DNA of 64,000 nucleotides. It comes from Saltatorellus ferox (GTDB lineage: Bacteria > Planctomycetota > UBA1135 > GCA-002686595). The stretch is taken from contig CP036434.1 in assembly GCA_007751475.1 (NCBI GenBank), positions 5,461,524 through 5,525,523 of the forward strand, written 5' to 3'. The translations under genes were made by a program, and so were the position numbers. Numbering within the stretch: position 1 is the stretch's first letter; each line of letters starts with the position of its first letter. The notes below the pieces were generated by a model. The model ran no database searches and had not been told where the DNA came from. It saw nothing but the letters and a program-made list of their open reading frames with translations. This document shows, piece after piece, positions 25,612 through 34,736 of this stretch.

Positions 25612-27639
25612 ATGATCGCTTCGACGCTCCTCGCCCTGATCGCGGGCCTCTCCAACGTCGCGCCCGCCGCGGTGAGCGTGGCTCGCTGCTCCGATCCCGC
25701 CCTCGCCGGCGAGCTCAGCCCCATCGCGGAGCAGCTCGCGGCCGCCGACGCCAAGCTGGCCCGACTGGTCGCGATACCCTCTGCGGAGCGAACCGTCGCC
25801 AACACGCTGATCGCGATCGACGACGCCATGGCCCGGCTCTTCGAAGACGTGCGCATGATCGGCTTCATGGCCGACGTGTCGACGGATCCCGCCGAGCGTG
25901 CACGCGGTCGCGAAGCCCAGTCCGATCTCTCCAACTGGTTCGACCGGCTCGGGAAGGACGAGGCGGTCTTCCGCGCGGTGACGGAGCTGGAGGCGCTGGA
26001 TCCGGAGATGACGCCCGCTCAGCGGAAGTTCTTCGACGACACCGTTCGCGACTACAAGCGCGCCGGCCTCGACCTGCCCGAGGAACAGCGCCGGCGGCTC
26101 GTCGCGATCGACGAGGAGATCAACGAACTCGGCTCCGACTTCCGCAAGAACATCGCGGACGATGGCACCACCGTCTTCTTCACGAAGGACGAACTCCGGG
26201 GTGTGCCCGAATCGTTCCTCGGGTCGATGAAGCGCAGCGGCGACCTCTACATGGCGGACATGAAGGGGCCCAGCCTCGGCTACATCCTCGGCTACTGCGA
26301 GGTCGAATCGACGCGTCAGAAAATGGGCGCGGCGGCCGGACTCCGCGGCGGACAGAGGAACGTCGAGGTCCTGGAGAAGCTCCTTCTCCTGCGCCACGAG
26401 CGCGCGACGATGCTCGGCTATCCGAACACGGCCGCCTACGTCCTGGAGACGAAGATGGCGAAGACGCCCGAGACCGTCTTTGCGTTCTACGAGGACCTGC
26501 AGCCCAGGGTGCGCGTCAAGGCCGAGGCGGACTTCGCCGAGTTCGAGGCCGCCAAGCGCCAGCACACGGGCGACCCGGAGGCGAAGCTCGGCGCGAGCGA
26601 CGTCTCGTTCTACACGAACTGGCTCAAGCGCGAGAAGTACGCCGTCGACACCCGCACGCTGCGGGAGTACTTCCCGATGGAAGCCGTCACCGAGGGCATG
26701 TTCGACGTCTACCAGGATCTCTTCGGCATCACCTTCCGGGAGATCACGAACGAGGCGAAGGAGACGCGCCCCATGTGGCACGAAGACGTGCGGCTCTTCC
26801 AGGTCTACGATCAGAAGTCGGAGGAGATGCTCGGCGAGTTCTACCTCGACCTCTTCCCGCGCGACGGCAAGTTCAGTCACGCCGCCCAGTTCCCGCTGCG
26901 CCTCAGGAAAGTCTGGCCGAACGGCGAGATCTCGACGCCCCTGGTGGCGCTCGTGTGCAACTTCACCGAGCCCACGGAGGACCTCCCCTCGCTGATGTCG
27001 CACGACGAGGTCAAGACCTTCTTCCACGAGTTCGGGCACTGCCTCCACAGCATCCTGACGAGGTCCAACATCGCGAGCCTCGCGGGCACCAACGTGCCGC
27101 GGGACTTCGTCGAGGCCCCGTCGCAAATGCTGGAGAACTGGATCTGGCGACCCGAAATCCTCGGCCGCTTCGCCAGGCACCACGAGACCGGTGAGCCCCT
27201 TCCCACCCAGATCATCGAGGGCATGATCGCGGCCAAGAACCTCGGCGCGGGCTTCAACAACGAGGGCCAGATCTACCTCGGGCTCATGGACATGCGCTTC
27301 CATACGGACGAGGACGGCATCGTGGACACCACCAGGGTCTGCGAAGAAACCTACGCGGAAACACGAACGTTCGAACCCGTCGCGAACCTGATTCGTCAGG
27401 CCTCCTTCGGGCACCTCGTGGGCTACGAAGCGGGCTACTACGGCTACCTCTGGTCCTCGGTCTACGCCCAGGACATGTGGAGCCGCTTCGCCCCGGAGCC
27501 CATGAACGCGAAGGTCGCCGCAGAGTACCGCGAGCGCGTGCTTGCGCCCGGAGGCACGCGCCGCGCACTCGACATGGTGCGGGAGTTCCTGGGGCGAGAG
27601 CCGAACGGCGACGCGTTCTTGAAGCACCTCGGGCTCTGA
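25612..27639 (+). CDS. M3-family oligopeptidase (thimet/oligopeptidase A type), exported
   Basis: 675 residues. ATG 25612 is chosen over a GTG at 25594 because a signal peptide ('MIASTLLALIAGLSNVAPA') starts here and a purine-rich stretch 'AAGGAA' lies just upstream. The catalytic motif HExxH is in 'FFHEFGHCLHSIL' near residue 470, with the third zinc ligand Glu expected in 'VPRDFVEAPSQMLENW'. M3 peptidases cut short peptides; this one is predicted to act in the periplasm. Length and the C-terminal 'YGYLWSSVYAQDMWSRF' match the family. Confidence 0.92.
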   Translation: MIASTLLALIAGLSNVAPAAVSVARCSDPALAGELSPIAEQLAAADAKLARLVAIPSAERTVANTLIAIDDAMARLFEDVRMIGFMADVSTDPAERARGREAQSDLSNWFDRLGKDEAVFRAVTELEALDPEMTPAQRKFFDDTVRDYKRAGLDLPEEQRRRLVAIDEEINELGSDFRKNIADDGTTVFFTKDELRGVPESFLGSMKRSGDLYMADMKGPSLGYILGYCEVESTRQKMGAAAGLRGGQRNVEVLEKLLLLRHERATMLGYPNTAAYVLETKMAKTPETVFAFYEDLQPRVRVKAEADFAEFEAAKRQHTGDPEAKLGASDVSFYTNWLKREKYAVDTRTLREYFPMEAVTEGMFDVYQDLFGITFREITNEAKETRPMWHEDVRLFQVYDQKSEEMLGEFYLDLFPRDGKFSHAAQFPLRLRKVWPNGEISTPLVALVCNFTEPTEDLPSLMSHDEVKTFFHEFGHCLHSILTRSNIASLAGTNVPRDFVEAPSQMLENWIWRPEILGRFARHHETGEPLPTQIIEGMIAAKNLGAGFNNEGQIYLGLMDMRFHTDEDGIVDTTRVCEETYAETRTFEPVANLIRQASFGHLVGYEAGYYGYLWSSVYAQDMWSRFAPEPMNAKVAAEYRERVLAPGGTRRALDMVREFLGREPNGDAFLKHLGL

Positions 27640-27674
27640 TCACCCGCCCGCCGGATATCCGAGACGAAAAGAAA

Positions 27675-27704
27675 GGGCCCGCATCACCGGGGTGATGCGG
27701 GCCC
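27675..27704 (-). terminator. Intrinsic terminator of the minus-strand propeller gene
   Basis: A perfect 14-bp inverted repeat (GGGCCCGCATCACC / GGTGATGCGGGCCC) is followed, on the minus strand, by TTTCTTTT. It lies between convergent genes and may also slow transcription from the M3 peptidase gene on the plus strand. Confidence 0.88.
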
Positions 27705-27771
27705 CTGGCCTGGAGAGCCTGACGCGGGTGCGCGGCGTCTGCGCGTGGGACGATGTCTGCCGATGCCGTTC

Positions 27772-29412
27772 CTACTGAACGAGGAACGGACTGACGAGGT
27801 TCTCGGTGAACTGGAGGCCCTGGGTGGTTCGGAAGGCCGCCTGGACGTGCATCTGCGTACCGACCATGGCCGAGATGTTCGGGATCGGCAGCGAGAGGTC
27901 GATGCGGCCGTTGGAGTCGGCGGGACGACCGAGGACGGTGAGCTGGTTGCGCTGCAGGAGCAGGATGCCGCTGACCCCGGGGAACTGCGTGGGCACCGCG
28001 GCCTTCGGGCCGAGGACGAACCAGCCGCCGAAGGAGCCCGGCGAGATCGCTGCGGCGTCGAGGGTCCCACCGATGCGCGGCGTGTTCGTGAGCGCGAGGC
28101 GACGCTCGCCCGTGTCGACCACCCGGACCGCGCCGGTGGAGCCGAAGACCTGGGAGTGGACGTCCTTGTGACCGATGGCGAGACGAGTGCCGGTGGCGTC
28201 GAGGGCCATGCCGCGGGAGCTACCGGATAGATCGACCTCGAAGTCAGGGAAGAAGCTCCCGAGACCGAGCACGATGACCTCGGGGTCGACGCCGTTGCCC
28301 CACGTCGCAAAGGCGGCACGGTGGCCGTCCGCGGTGATGGTGGCGGCGATGGGCAGGTTCTGGCTGGCACCGGGGAGCGCGAACTGGTCGTAGGACGAGA
28401 TCGGGAACTGGAACACGGTGTCGTAGATCTCGAAGCGCGCGTCGGCGCCGTTCATGAAGTCCCACCACGCGATCGCGATGAGCGAGCCGTCGTCGGACAT
28501 GTCGATGCGGCTCGGGAGCTCGGACATCGAGCCGGTCGGGCGCTGGTAGGCGGCGTAGCCGCCGCCGGGCTGGGCCTGCAGGATGCTGAGTGCACCGAGT
28601 TCGCCGTACGCGAGGACCGAGCCGTCACTGGACAGCGCGAGGGCCTGGGTCGCGGTGCTCACCGGCTGGTCGTAGAGCGGCGTGGCCGTGGCGTCGAGCA
28701 CGTAGAGCGTGAGGCCTGCGATCACGGCGATGCGGGTGCCGTCGGCGGAGACGCTGAGGGCGTTGAGCGAGAAGGCGGGTAGATCACGGCGACCGAGGAG
28801 CGTGCCGTCGGTGCCGTTCACGACGTCGAGGCGAACGGTGGCGGTCGTGTCGTCCCAGGCGGCGGCGACGATGCGGTCCCCGCTGCGGTCGGCGGCGAGG
28901 CGGACAGGGCCGTTGATACGAACGTCGAGGTCGTGGCTCCAGGCCTCGGGCATCTCGGCGCCGGCGGCGGCGGTCCGGGGGTCGTAGGCCACGAGAAGCG
29001 GCTGGCGACTGTAGGCAGTGGGTGCGTAGAACTGGCGCAGGGCGAAGACCTTGTCGCCGCGCGTGCCCGCCGCGATGAGCGGCGCACCGAATTCGATGGC
29101 GGTCCGCGCCACGGTGCCGCGGGCGTCCTGGGTTCCGGTGGCGACCGCGTCGAGAAGTCGAAGGGCGTGATCGCCGCCGCGCTGCGCGGACCAGACGAAC
29201 GAGTCATCACCGGCGAACAGGACCTCGTCGGGCATCCAGTCCGGGGCTGCGGCGGCAGGGGCGTGGCTCCAGCGCTCCCCCGCGGAGAAAGGATCCTGGG
29301 CGGAGGCGGTGCCGCCGAGGACGATGGCCAGCGTGAGACCTGCCATCAGCCCGGCCTTGGACGAAAGGGTGCGCGAGGCAAGGGGCCGGTGGCGGCGGAG
29401 AGTGACGGTCAT
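27772..29412 (-). CDS. Secreted WD40-like beta-propeller protein
   Basis: 546 residues; ATG 29412 precedes a twin-Arg-containing signal peptide ('MTVTLRRHRPLASRTLSS', cleavage after 'GGTASAQ' near residue 42). The sequence is made of repeated 40-50-residue blade units with phrases such as 'LSSDGSVLAYGELGALSIL', 'SVSADGTRIAVIAGLTLYV' and 'MSDDGSLIAIAWWDF', matching quinoprotein/WD40-like propellers. The last 90 residues are a different beta domain ('SGILLLQRNQLTVLGRPAD...') of unknown role. No catalytic motif. It is followed by a strong terminator. Export by Tat is possible because TatC is encoded at 36 kb, but the RR motif is not classical. Confidence 0.8.
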   Translation of the reverse strand: MTVTLRRHRPLASRTLSSKAGLMAGLTLAIVLGGTASAQDPFSAGERWSHAPAAAAPDWMPDEVLFAGDDSFVWSAQRGGDHALRLLDAVATGTQDARGTVARTAIEFGAPLIAAGTRGDKVFALRQFYAPTAYSRQPLLVAYDPRTAAAGAEMPEAWSHDLDVRINGPVRLAADRSGDRIVAAAWDDTTATVRLDVVNGTDGTLLGRRDLPAFSLNALSVSADGTRIAVIAGLTLYVLDATATPLYDQPVSTATQALALSSDGSVLAYGELGALSILQAQPGGGYAAYQRPTGSMSELPSRIDMSDDGSLIAIAWWDFMNGADARFEIYDTVFQFPISSYDQFALPGASQNLPIAATITADGHRAAFATWGNGVDPEVIVLGLGSFFPDFEVDLSGSSRGMALDATGTRLAIGHKDVHSQVFGSTGAVRVVDTGERRLALTNTPRIGGTLDAAAISPGSFGGWFVLGPKAAVPTQFPGVSGILLLQRNQLTVLGRPADSNGRIDLSLPIPNISAMVGTQMHVQAAFRTTQGLQFTENLVSPFLVQ

Positions 29413-29594
29413 GACAGGTCCTGGTACAGAGAGAGCGGAGCCCGCCCCCCCGGCGGCCTCAACGCTCAAAACTACCCCGCTTTGGAGGCCTGCCGCGGCG
29501 ACTCAGAAATTCCCCGCTTCCTGCCCGCGATTCCTGCCCTCGTGGCCGCCCTGCGCTCACTTCCCGGGGCCCAAATCACTACACTCGGGCCCCC

Positions 29595-30710
29595 ATGACG
29601 GAAGCCAATCTGAAACAGACCAACCTGCACGACGTGCATGTCGCGGCCGGGGCCAAGATGGTCCCCTTCGGCGGCTGGAGCATGCCGGTGCAATACGCCT
29701 CCATCCTCGACGAGGCCAGGTGCGTACGCGAGAGGACCGGCCTGTTCGACCTGGGCCACATGGGCCGCCTGGAGGTCAAGGGCAAGGACGCCGTCTCGTT
29801 CCTGGACCGCATGGTGACGAGTTTCGTCGGCAAGATCCCGCAGAGCGCCATTCGGTACGGCCTCGTCTGCAGGGAGGACGGCAATCCCCTCGACGACCTT
29901 CTGCTCTACAAGACCGGCCCCGAGGACGTCTTCGTCGTGGCGAACGCGTCGAACAAGGACAACGTTCTCGCGTGGCTTCGCCAGCACGCCGGGGACGCCG
30001 AGGTCACCATCGAGGACGTCTCCGACGAGCTGGCGATGCTCGCGCTCCAGGGGCCGAAGTCGCAGGCGGCGCTCCAGCCGCTCGTGAAGGACCTCGATCT
30101 CTCCGAGGTCGGCTACTACAAGTTCGCCTTCGGAACGGTCGCGGGCATCGATAACGTTCGCATCAGCCGCACCGGCTATACGGGTGAGGACGGCTTCGAG
30201 ATCTACTTCCCGGACGAGCACGCGGTGCGCGTCTGGAATGAGCTGCTGGAAGCCGGCAAGGATCAGGGGCTGGCCCCCATCGGCCTTGGCGCGCGCGACA
30301 CCCTGCGCCTCGAAGCAGGCATGCCGTTGTACGGTCACGAGATCGACCTGGATCACAATCCCATCGAGGCCGGGCTCCACTTCGGCATCTCGTTCAAGGA
30401 AGAGAAAGGCGACTGGATGGGGCGTGACGCGCTCGCGCGCGTCAAGGAGTCCCCCACGCGCCAGCTCGTCGGGATCAAGACGGACGGCAAGCGCGTACCT
30501 CGCCAGGGCTACAAGCTCTTCCACGGCGACGAGGAAGTCGGCGAGGTTTGCTCCGGCGCCGTCTCGCCCACGGTGGGCATGAACATCGGCTCGGCCTACG
30601 TGCCGGTCGCCCTGGCCCAGCCCGGTCAGACCATCGATATGGATCTTCGCGGAAAGCGCCAGGAGTGCACCGTCTGCGAACTTCCCTTCTATTCACGGAC
30701 GCGCAAGTAG
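29595..30710 (+). CDS. gcvT: Aminomethyltransferase, glycine cleavage T protein
   Basis: 371 residues. The folate-dependent T protein releases ammonia from the aminomethyl-lipoyl H protein and forms methylene-THF. Landmarks: 'GAKMVPFGGWSMPVQY' at the start, 'LFDLGHMGRLEVKGKDA', 'SRTGYTGEDGFEIYF' and 'LGARDTLRLEAGMPLYGHE'. These are full-length GcvT motifs; the Asp of 'DLGHMG' is conserved. Followed by gcvH after 34 nt and a lipoate ligase gene; no gcvP follows, so the P protein must be encoded elsewhere. A pyrimidine-rich leader (GGGCCCCC) stands before ATG and no Shine-Dalgarno is seen. Confidence 0.95.
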   Translation: MTEANLKQTNLHDVHVAAGAKMVPFGGWSMPVQYASILDEARCVRERTGLFDLGHMGRLEVKGKDAVSFLDRMVTSFVGKIPQSAIRYGLVCREDGNPLDDLLLYKTGPEDVFVVANASNKDNVLAWLRQHAGDAEVTIEDVSDELAMLALQGPKSQAALQPLVKDLDLSEVGYYKFAFGTVAGIDNVRISRTGYTGEDGFEIYFPDEHAVRVWNELLEAGKDQGLAPIGLGARDTLRLEAGMPLYGHEIDLDHNPIEAGLHFGISFKEEKGDWMGRDALARVKESPTRQLVGIKTDGKRVPRQGYKLFHGDEEVGEVCSGAVSPTVGMNIGSAYVPVALAQPGQTIDMDLRGKRQECTVCELPFYSRTRK

Positions 30711-30744
30711 CGCGTCTCCCCCACTAGCCCCTCCATTCATCCAC

Positions 30745-31134
30745 ATGCGTCCGGACGACCGTAAATACCTCGACAGCCACGAGTGGGCCAAGCTCGAAGG
30801 TGACCTCATCGTGGTCGGTATCACCGACTTCGCCGTCGAAGAACTCTCGAACGGCAACGAGGGCGACCTCGTGTACTGCGACCTCCCCGACATCGGCCGG
30901 ATGGTCGAGCAGGGCGAGACCTTCGGCGAGATCGAGTCCGTCAAGGCGGTCTCCGACCTCAACGCGCCCGTCGCCGGTGAGATCGTCGAGATCAACTCCG
31001 AGATCGAAGAGCACCTCGAGGTCCTCTCGGAAGATCCGTGGAAGAAGGGCTGGCTCATCAAGATCAAGCCGACCGACAAGAGCCTCGATCACCTCCTCGA
31101 CGCATCGGCGTACGAGGAGCACATCGCTCACTGA
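30745..31134 (+). CDS. gcvH: Glycine cleavage system H protein
   Basis: 129 residues. The H protein carries lipoamide between P, T and L proteins. 'FGEIESVKAVSDLNAPVAGE' is the lipoyl motif; Lys67 is the attachment residue. The family start 'YLDSHEWAKLEGDLIVVGIT' and the end 'WLIKIKPTD' are present, so it is complete. Gene order gcvT-gcvH-lplA means that the apoprotein and its lipoylation enzyme are made together. Confidence 0.96.
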   Translation: MRPDDRKYLDSHEWAKLEGDLIVVGITDFAVEELSNGNEGDLVYCDLPDIGRMVEQGETFGEIESVKAVSDLNAPVAGEIVEINSEIEEHLEVLSEDPWKKGWLIKIKPTDKSLDHLLDASAYEEHIAH

Positions 31135-31164
31135 GTCGACGTTTCGATCCGCCCACCTGGCCCC

Positions 31165-32010
31165 ATGAAACCCCGCGAGTGGCGGCTTCTGGAGACCTAC
31201 GACGTCTCCCCCGCCCTGGCGATGGGACTCGATGAAGCGCTGCTTCTCGGATCCGATACGAGCGTCGGCCCCGGCTCCGCCCAAGAGGCGGGCCCGGAAC
31301 CGACGCTCCGGCTTTATACCTGGCAGCCGGACGCGATCTCCCTCGGCTACTTCCAGGCCTTCGACGACGTACCCGCGGCCCACGATCACGCCGCGGTCGT
31401 GCGGCGCCTCACCGGCGGCGGTGCGATCCACCACCACGCGGGGGAACTGACGTTCTCGATCACCCTCGACGCCGGGGACCCTGCGTACGTCGGGTCCGTG
31501 CCGGACAGCTACGAACGAACCCACGAGGCCGTCATGGCCGCGCTCAGGAGCCTCGGGGTCCCCGGGGTGGTGATGCGCCGTGACGCACCTTGTCTGTCCG
31601 ATCGGGACGGCACGGGGATGTGCTTTCACGAGTCGACGCCCCAGGATATCTGCTGGCCCATGGACCGGGAGCCCGGACTGCGCAAGGGCGTCGGCACGGC
31701 GCAAAGACGGATCCGGGAGCGCGGCCGCGGACGCATTCTGCACCATGGCTCCGTCAAGCTAGGTGGGTCCCCCCTGGAGCCTGGTGTTGCGACGGCCGCC
31801 GAGGCGATCCGTTCCGCTGTGGACATCGAGGCCGCCGCTGCGGCGCTGAAGGACGCGGTGTGCGCGGAGTTCGGCGTCAGACTGCGACCGGACTCTCCCA
31901 CGGAGGTAGAGTGTCGCCGCGCCGCCGACCTGGGCCAGCGCTACGGCTCGCCGGAATTTCTCCATCGAAGCGTTCGCAGGCACTGGACCCCGTCAAAGCG
32001 CTCCAAATGA
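31165..32010 (+). CDS. Lipoate--protein ligase / octanoyltransferase family (LplA-LipM type)
   Basis: 281 residues. The fold family is shown by 'YTWQPDAISLGYFQAFDDV', the ligand loop 'VVRRLTGGGAIHHHAGELTF' and the Lys motif 'RKGVGTAQRR' followed by 'ILHHGSVKLGG', where the Lys is the conserved catalytic residue of lipoate ligases. The insertion between 'MCFHEST' and 'RKGVG' ('PQDICWPMDREPGL') is longer than in E. coli LplA. It has no C-terminal accessory domain of bacterial LplA, so it could be a LipM-type octanoyltransferase. Its place after gcvH strongly suggests that GcvH is its substrate. Spacing to gcvH is 30 nt. Confidence 0.8.
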   Translation: MKPREWRLLETYDVSPALAMGLDEALLLGSDTSVGPGSAQEAGPEPTLRLYTWQPDAISLGYFQAFDDVPAAHDHAAVVRRLTGGGAIHHHAGELTFSITLDAGDPAYVGSVPDSYERTHEAVMAALRSLGVPGVVMRRDAPCLSDRDGTGMCFHESTPQDICWPMDREPGLRKGVGTAQRRIRERGRGRILHHGSVKLGGSPLEPGVATAAEAIRSAVDIEAAAAALKDAVCAEFGVRLRPDSPTEVECRRAADLGQRYGSPEFLHRSVRRHWTPSKRSK

Positions 32011-32179
32011 GATGGGCTGACCGGGCTGTCACCGTCGATCGACTCCCGGATCGAGACTTCCTCCCCTCTCCAGCTCCGACCAGTTAGCTTTCTTTCGGCT
32101 GGACCGCGCAATTCCGCCCCGCTCCCACCCGTCGACCTGCGCTCTCCGCAATCACGCTCCGTATCAGCGCCCTGCACCC

Positions 32180-33469
32180 ATGAAACTCACTCGCTACGCA
32201 CCCATCCTTATCGCCTCTCTCGCCATGGTCGGCTGTGTGGGCAATGACAGCAACAACACCGGATCCGGCGGCTCCGGTGGCGGCTCCGGCGGTGGCGGTG
32301 GCGGCACCGGCCCCCTCACCGGCTGCGAGGCCCTCGACACCCTCGACCTGGGCCCCGATGGACTCGCCATCGTGGACCTCGACGCGGCCAACCTGAGCCC
32401 GATCGTCACCAACGTCTTCGATCGCTACACGGCCATCACGACGCCGTCCGGTGAGCGGATCCACTTCGTGGCCCAGGCCGGCGTGGACGACGCCAAGATC
32501 CGCAGGGCGCGCGCCGTCATGCGCATGCACCTCGAGAACACCGCCACGAGCGGCGACAAGACCGCCATCGCGAACGCCGTCTCCGGCAAGTGCGGCACCA
32601 TCGCCATGTTCGCCAACGAGAGCGAATACGACCTGGCGGACCCCGCGGTCATGACCTTCCACGAGGACTTCGGTGGCGCCTACGTCCCTCTGTTCGGCAA
32701 CCGCGTCGTCGTCGAAGGCTCGAACGTCTACGTCAAGACGAACCCCGGCTACGATCAGACCTTCAGCGCGACGGCGGTCCTCGTCTATCGCCAGGGCATG
32801 CTCGCCGAACTCCCGAACTGGACGTCGCTGATGACGCTCGCTCGGACGAACGCACAGGCCGACGGCACGTTCAATCCGGTGAACGAGAAGCCCTACCTCG
32901 ACCTGAACGAGGCCTATCTCGGCGTCATCGTCGAGTCCTACGAGGGCGTCTGGGGCCACGACCCGAGCGGCGACGGCTCCGCGCAGAACGGCGTGTACGC
33001 CTTCGGAGATCGCCCGGCCATGGAGGCTGGCGACTTCTCGACGTTCGACCTGCTCCAGCTCTTCTTCACGCCCGAGCAGACGTTCGTGGCGGAAGTCGAC
33101 ATGAACTTCACGGGCACGTTCGACCTCCTGTACAACCAGTCGCTCCCTTACACGAACCGGTCGCAGTACCTCACCAACGTGCGCCTCACCGGCGATCACA
33201 CGGCAGAGCTCTTCGGCAATGGCCTCGACAACACGCTGATCGGCAACGACGGCAACAACAACCTCAAGGGACGCGCGGGCGACGACACCATCGACGGTGG
33301 ACCGGGCCTCGATACGGCGGTCTTCAGCGCGCCTCGATCCGAGTACACGATCACGAACAACGGCGACGGAACGACCACCGTCCGCCACAACGTGGTGCCC
33401 GGCTCGGGCACCGACGTGGTCCGCAACATCGAGATCCTGAACTTCACCGATCAGAACGTGAACATCTGA
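32180..33469 (+). CDS. Lipoprotein with single RTX-type (GGxGxD-like) block
   Basis: 429 residues. The signal ends in a lipobox 'SLAMVGC' and is followed by a Gly/Ser-rich linker (25-45). The middle 300 residues are not recognised. Near the end, 'GLDNTLIGNDGNNNLKGRAG' and 'DDTIDGGPGLDTAVFSAPRS' form a short block of calcium-binding RTX nonapeptides, followed by 'EYTITNNGDGTTTV', the typical RTX cap. RTX repeats are usually in long type-I secreted proteins; here there is one block and a lipid anchor, so it may be a surface lipoprotein that needs Ca2+ to fold. No type-I secretion genes are adjacent. Convergent with the next gene (21-nt gap). Confidence 0.75.
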   Translation: MKLTRYAPILIASLAMVGCVGNDSNNTGSGGSGGGSGGGGGGTGPLTGCEALDTLDLGPDGLAIVDLDAANLSPIVTNVFDRYTAITTPSGERIHFVAQAGVDDAKIRRARAVMRMHLENTATSGDKTAIANAVSGKCGTIAMFANESEYDLADPAVMTFHEDFGGAYVPLFGNRVVVEGSNVYVKTNPGYDQTFSATAVLVYRQGMLAELPNWTSLMTLARTNAQADGTFNPVNEKPYLDLNEAYLGVIVESYEGVWGHDPSGDGSAQNGVYAFGDRPAMEAGDFSTFDLLQLFFTPEQTFVAEVDMNFTGTFDLLYNQSLPYTNRSQYLTNVRLTGDHTAELFGNGLDNTLIGNDGNNNLKGRAGDDTIDGGPGLDTAVFSAPRSEYTITNNGDGTTTVRHNVVPGSGTDVVRNIEILNFTDQNVNI

Positions 33470-33490
33470 TCGGAGGGGCGACGTGGAGGG

Positions 33491-34291
33491 TCAGAGGGAA
33501 ACCTCGAGGCCCCAGTCAGATCGGCCAGCGGCGCGAACGGACACTCCGGTGATCGTCGCGCCGCTGGCCATTTTGATGGGTCGCCAGGTATCGCTCCCGG
33601 GCCGCTCGCTGACCCAGCGATTCGTTGCGGCCGTCCAGAGCGCGGTGGCAGCCTCGGCGGAGTTCTCCGCGTCCGCGACGGAGGCGGAGAAGGTCGCGCG
33701 GCCACGGATGGGGCGTCTGCCGGGCATGACGATCGCCGTGGAAGCAGCAACGGAAACGGTCGCTGGTCCCCCGATGGCGGAGCCCGGGATCAGGCGGATG
33801 GCCGTCGGGGGTCCCTCGACACAGGAGACCTCGCCCACGAGTCCCCCGCCGAGGCGAAGGTGAACGCGCGTGGCGGCGTCGATCCAGAGCGAGCCGCTCG
33901 TAGCATGCGCGCCGGCTCCCTCGGCCGTCGCGGCGCCGGTGAGGGTCGCGATGATCCCCACGCGCTCGAGTCGCGAGGCCACGAGCTGGAGCAGGTCGAG
34001 GCCCGTGGTGCCGTGGGCCACGTGCAGGTGAAGCAGGAGTTCGGCGGGCAGCTGCCCCGCGAGAGCGTCGACTTCGATCTCCACGAGATGGCCATGGGAG
34101 CCGATGCTCACGGAGGCATCATCACCCGACGCATCGCCGTCGGTGTCCGGCTCGGACGCCGGCGCCTGGACGACTCCGCCCAGATAGACCTGAACGAGGC
34201 CCTGGGCAGCCGCGTCGGAGCCGAGGAGGCAGGCCAGCGGAAAAAGGTACGCGGCCAGCGCCAGTAGCGTGGTCAGTGGTGAGCGGGTCAT
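33491..34291 (-). CDS. Secreted protein of unknown function
   Basis: 266 residues from ATG 34291, where a signal peptide begins ('MTRSPLTTLLALAAYLF', cleavage near 'SDAAAQ'). The mature protein is beta-rich with an acidic stretch 'SEPDTDGDASGDDAS' near residue 45 and small-residue-rich strands ('GGPATVSVAASTAIVMPG'). I do not recognise a domain. No membrane segment follows. It could be an adhesin-like or cohesin-like fold, but this is only an impression. Confidence 0.65.
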   Translation of the reverse strand: MTRSPLTTLLALAAYLFPLACLLGSDAAAQGLVQVYLGGVVQAPASEPDTDGDASGDDASVSIGSHGHLVEIEVDALAGQLPAELLLHLHVAHGTTGLDLLQLVASRLERVGIIATLTGAATAEGAGAHATSGSLWIDAATRVHLRLGGGLVGEVSCVEGPPTAIRLIPGSAIGGPATVSVAASTAIVMPGRRPIRGRATFSASVADAENSAEAATALWTAATNRWVSERPGSDTWRPIKMASGATITGVSVRAAGRSDWGLEVSL

Positions 34292-34469
34292 GGGTGCCGG
34301 GGAGTGGTCTTGGATGGACGAATGCGACGCGGACGACGCGGCTATCCTCTCCTTCCCCCAATCCACTGGCAGCCGAAGGACGGCTACACGAAACGTCCCA
34401 TGGACCGTTTCGTTCAGACCACCAGCTGTCTGCAGCCGCTCAAACCTGAGCTAGCGCGACAAGAAAAGG

Positions 34470-34544
34470 TGGTTCCCCCGCCAGGACTTGAACCTGAAAT
34501 GACTGTACCAAAAACAGCTGTGTTACCAATTACACCACAGGGGA
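34470..34544 (-). tRNA. tRNA-Gln (anticodon UUG)
   Basis: On the minus strand the sequence folds into a cloverleaf: acceptor TCCCCTG/CGGGGGA, D-arm GTGT/ACAC, anticodon stem GCTGT/ACAGT with loop TTTTGGT (anticodon TTG at positions 34-36), T-arm TCAGG/CCTGG with TTCAAGT. CCA is encoded (34470-34472). It is solitary, with no other tRNA in the window. Confidence 0.93.
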
Positions 34545-34736
34545 GTGCGCACCCGCCCCTGGGGGGCGCTGCGCGGGCGGCAAGAATAGCACCCGATTCC
34601 AGGAGTGCCAGTCCTTGCGTGCAGGATTTCTCAGCCAATTAGCTGAGAGCCTGAGCAAGAATGGCTTGGGCTCGACGCGCATCCGCGTCAGCGGATGCGG
34701 CAGGGACATCGAACAGCCTGCAAACTATCATTTTGC

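Noticed and set aside
29413..29594. Glycine riboswitch upstream of gcvT
   Set aside because: The 182-nt gap has no paired-aptamer pattern that I can recognise.
34304..34642. Plus-strand open frame spanning 112 codons
   Set aside because: It crosses the tRNA-Gln gene in antisense and the signal peptide region of a real gene; no domain.
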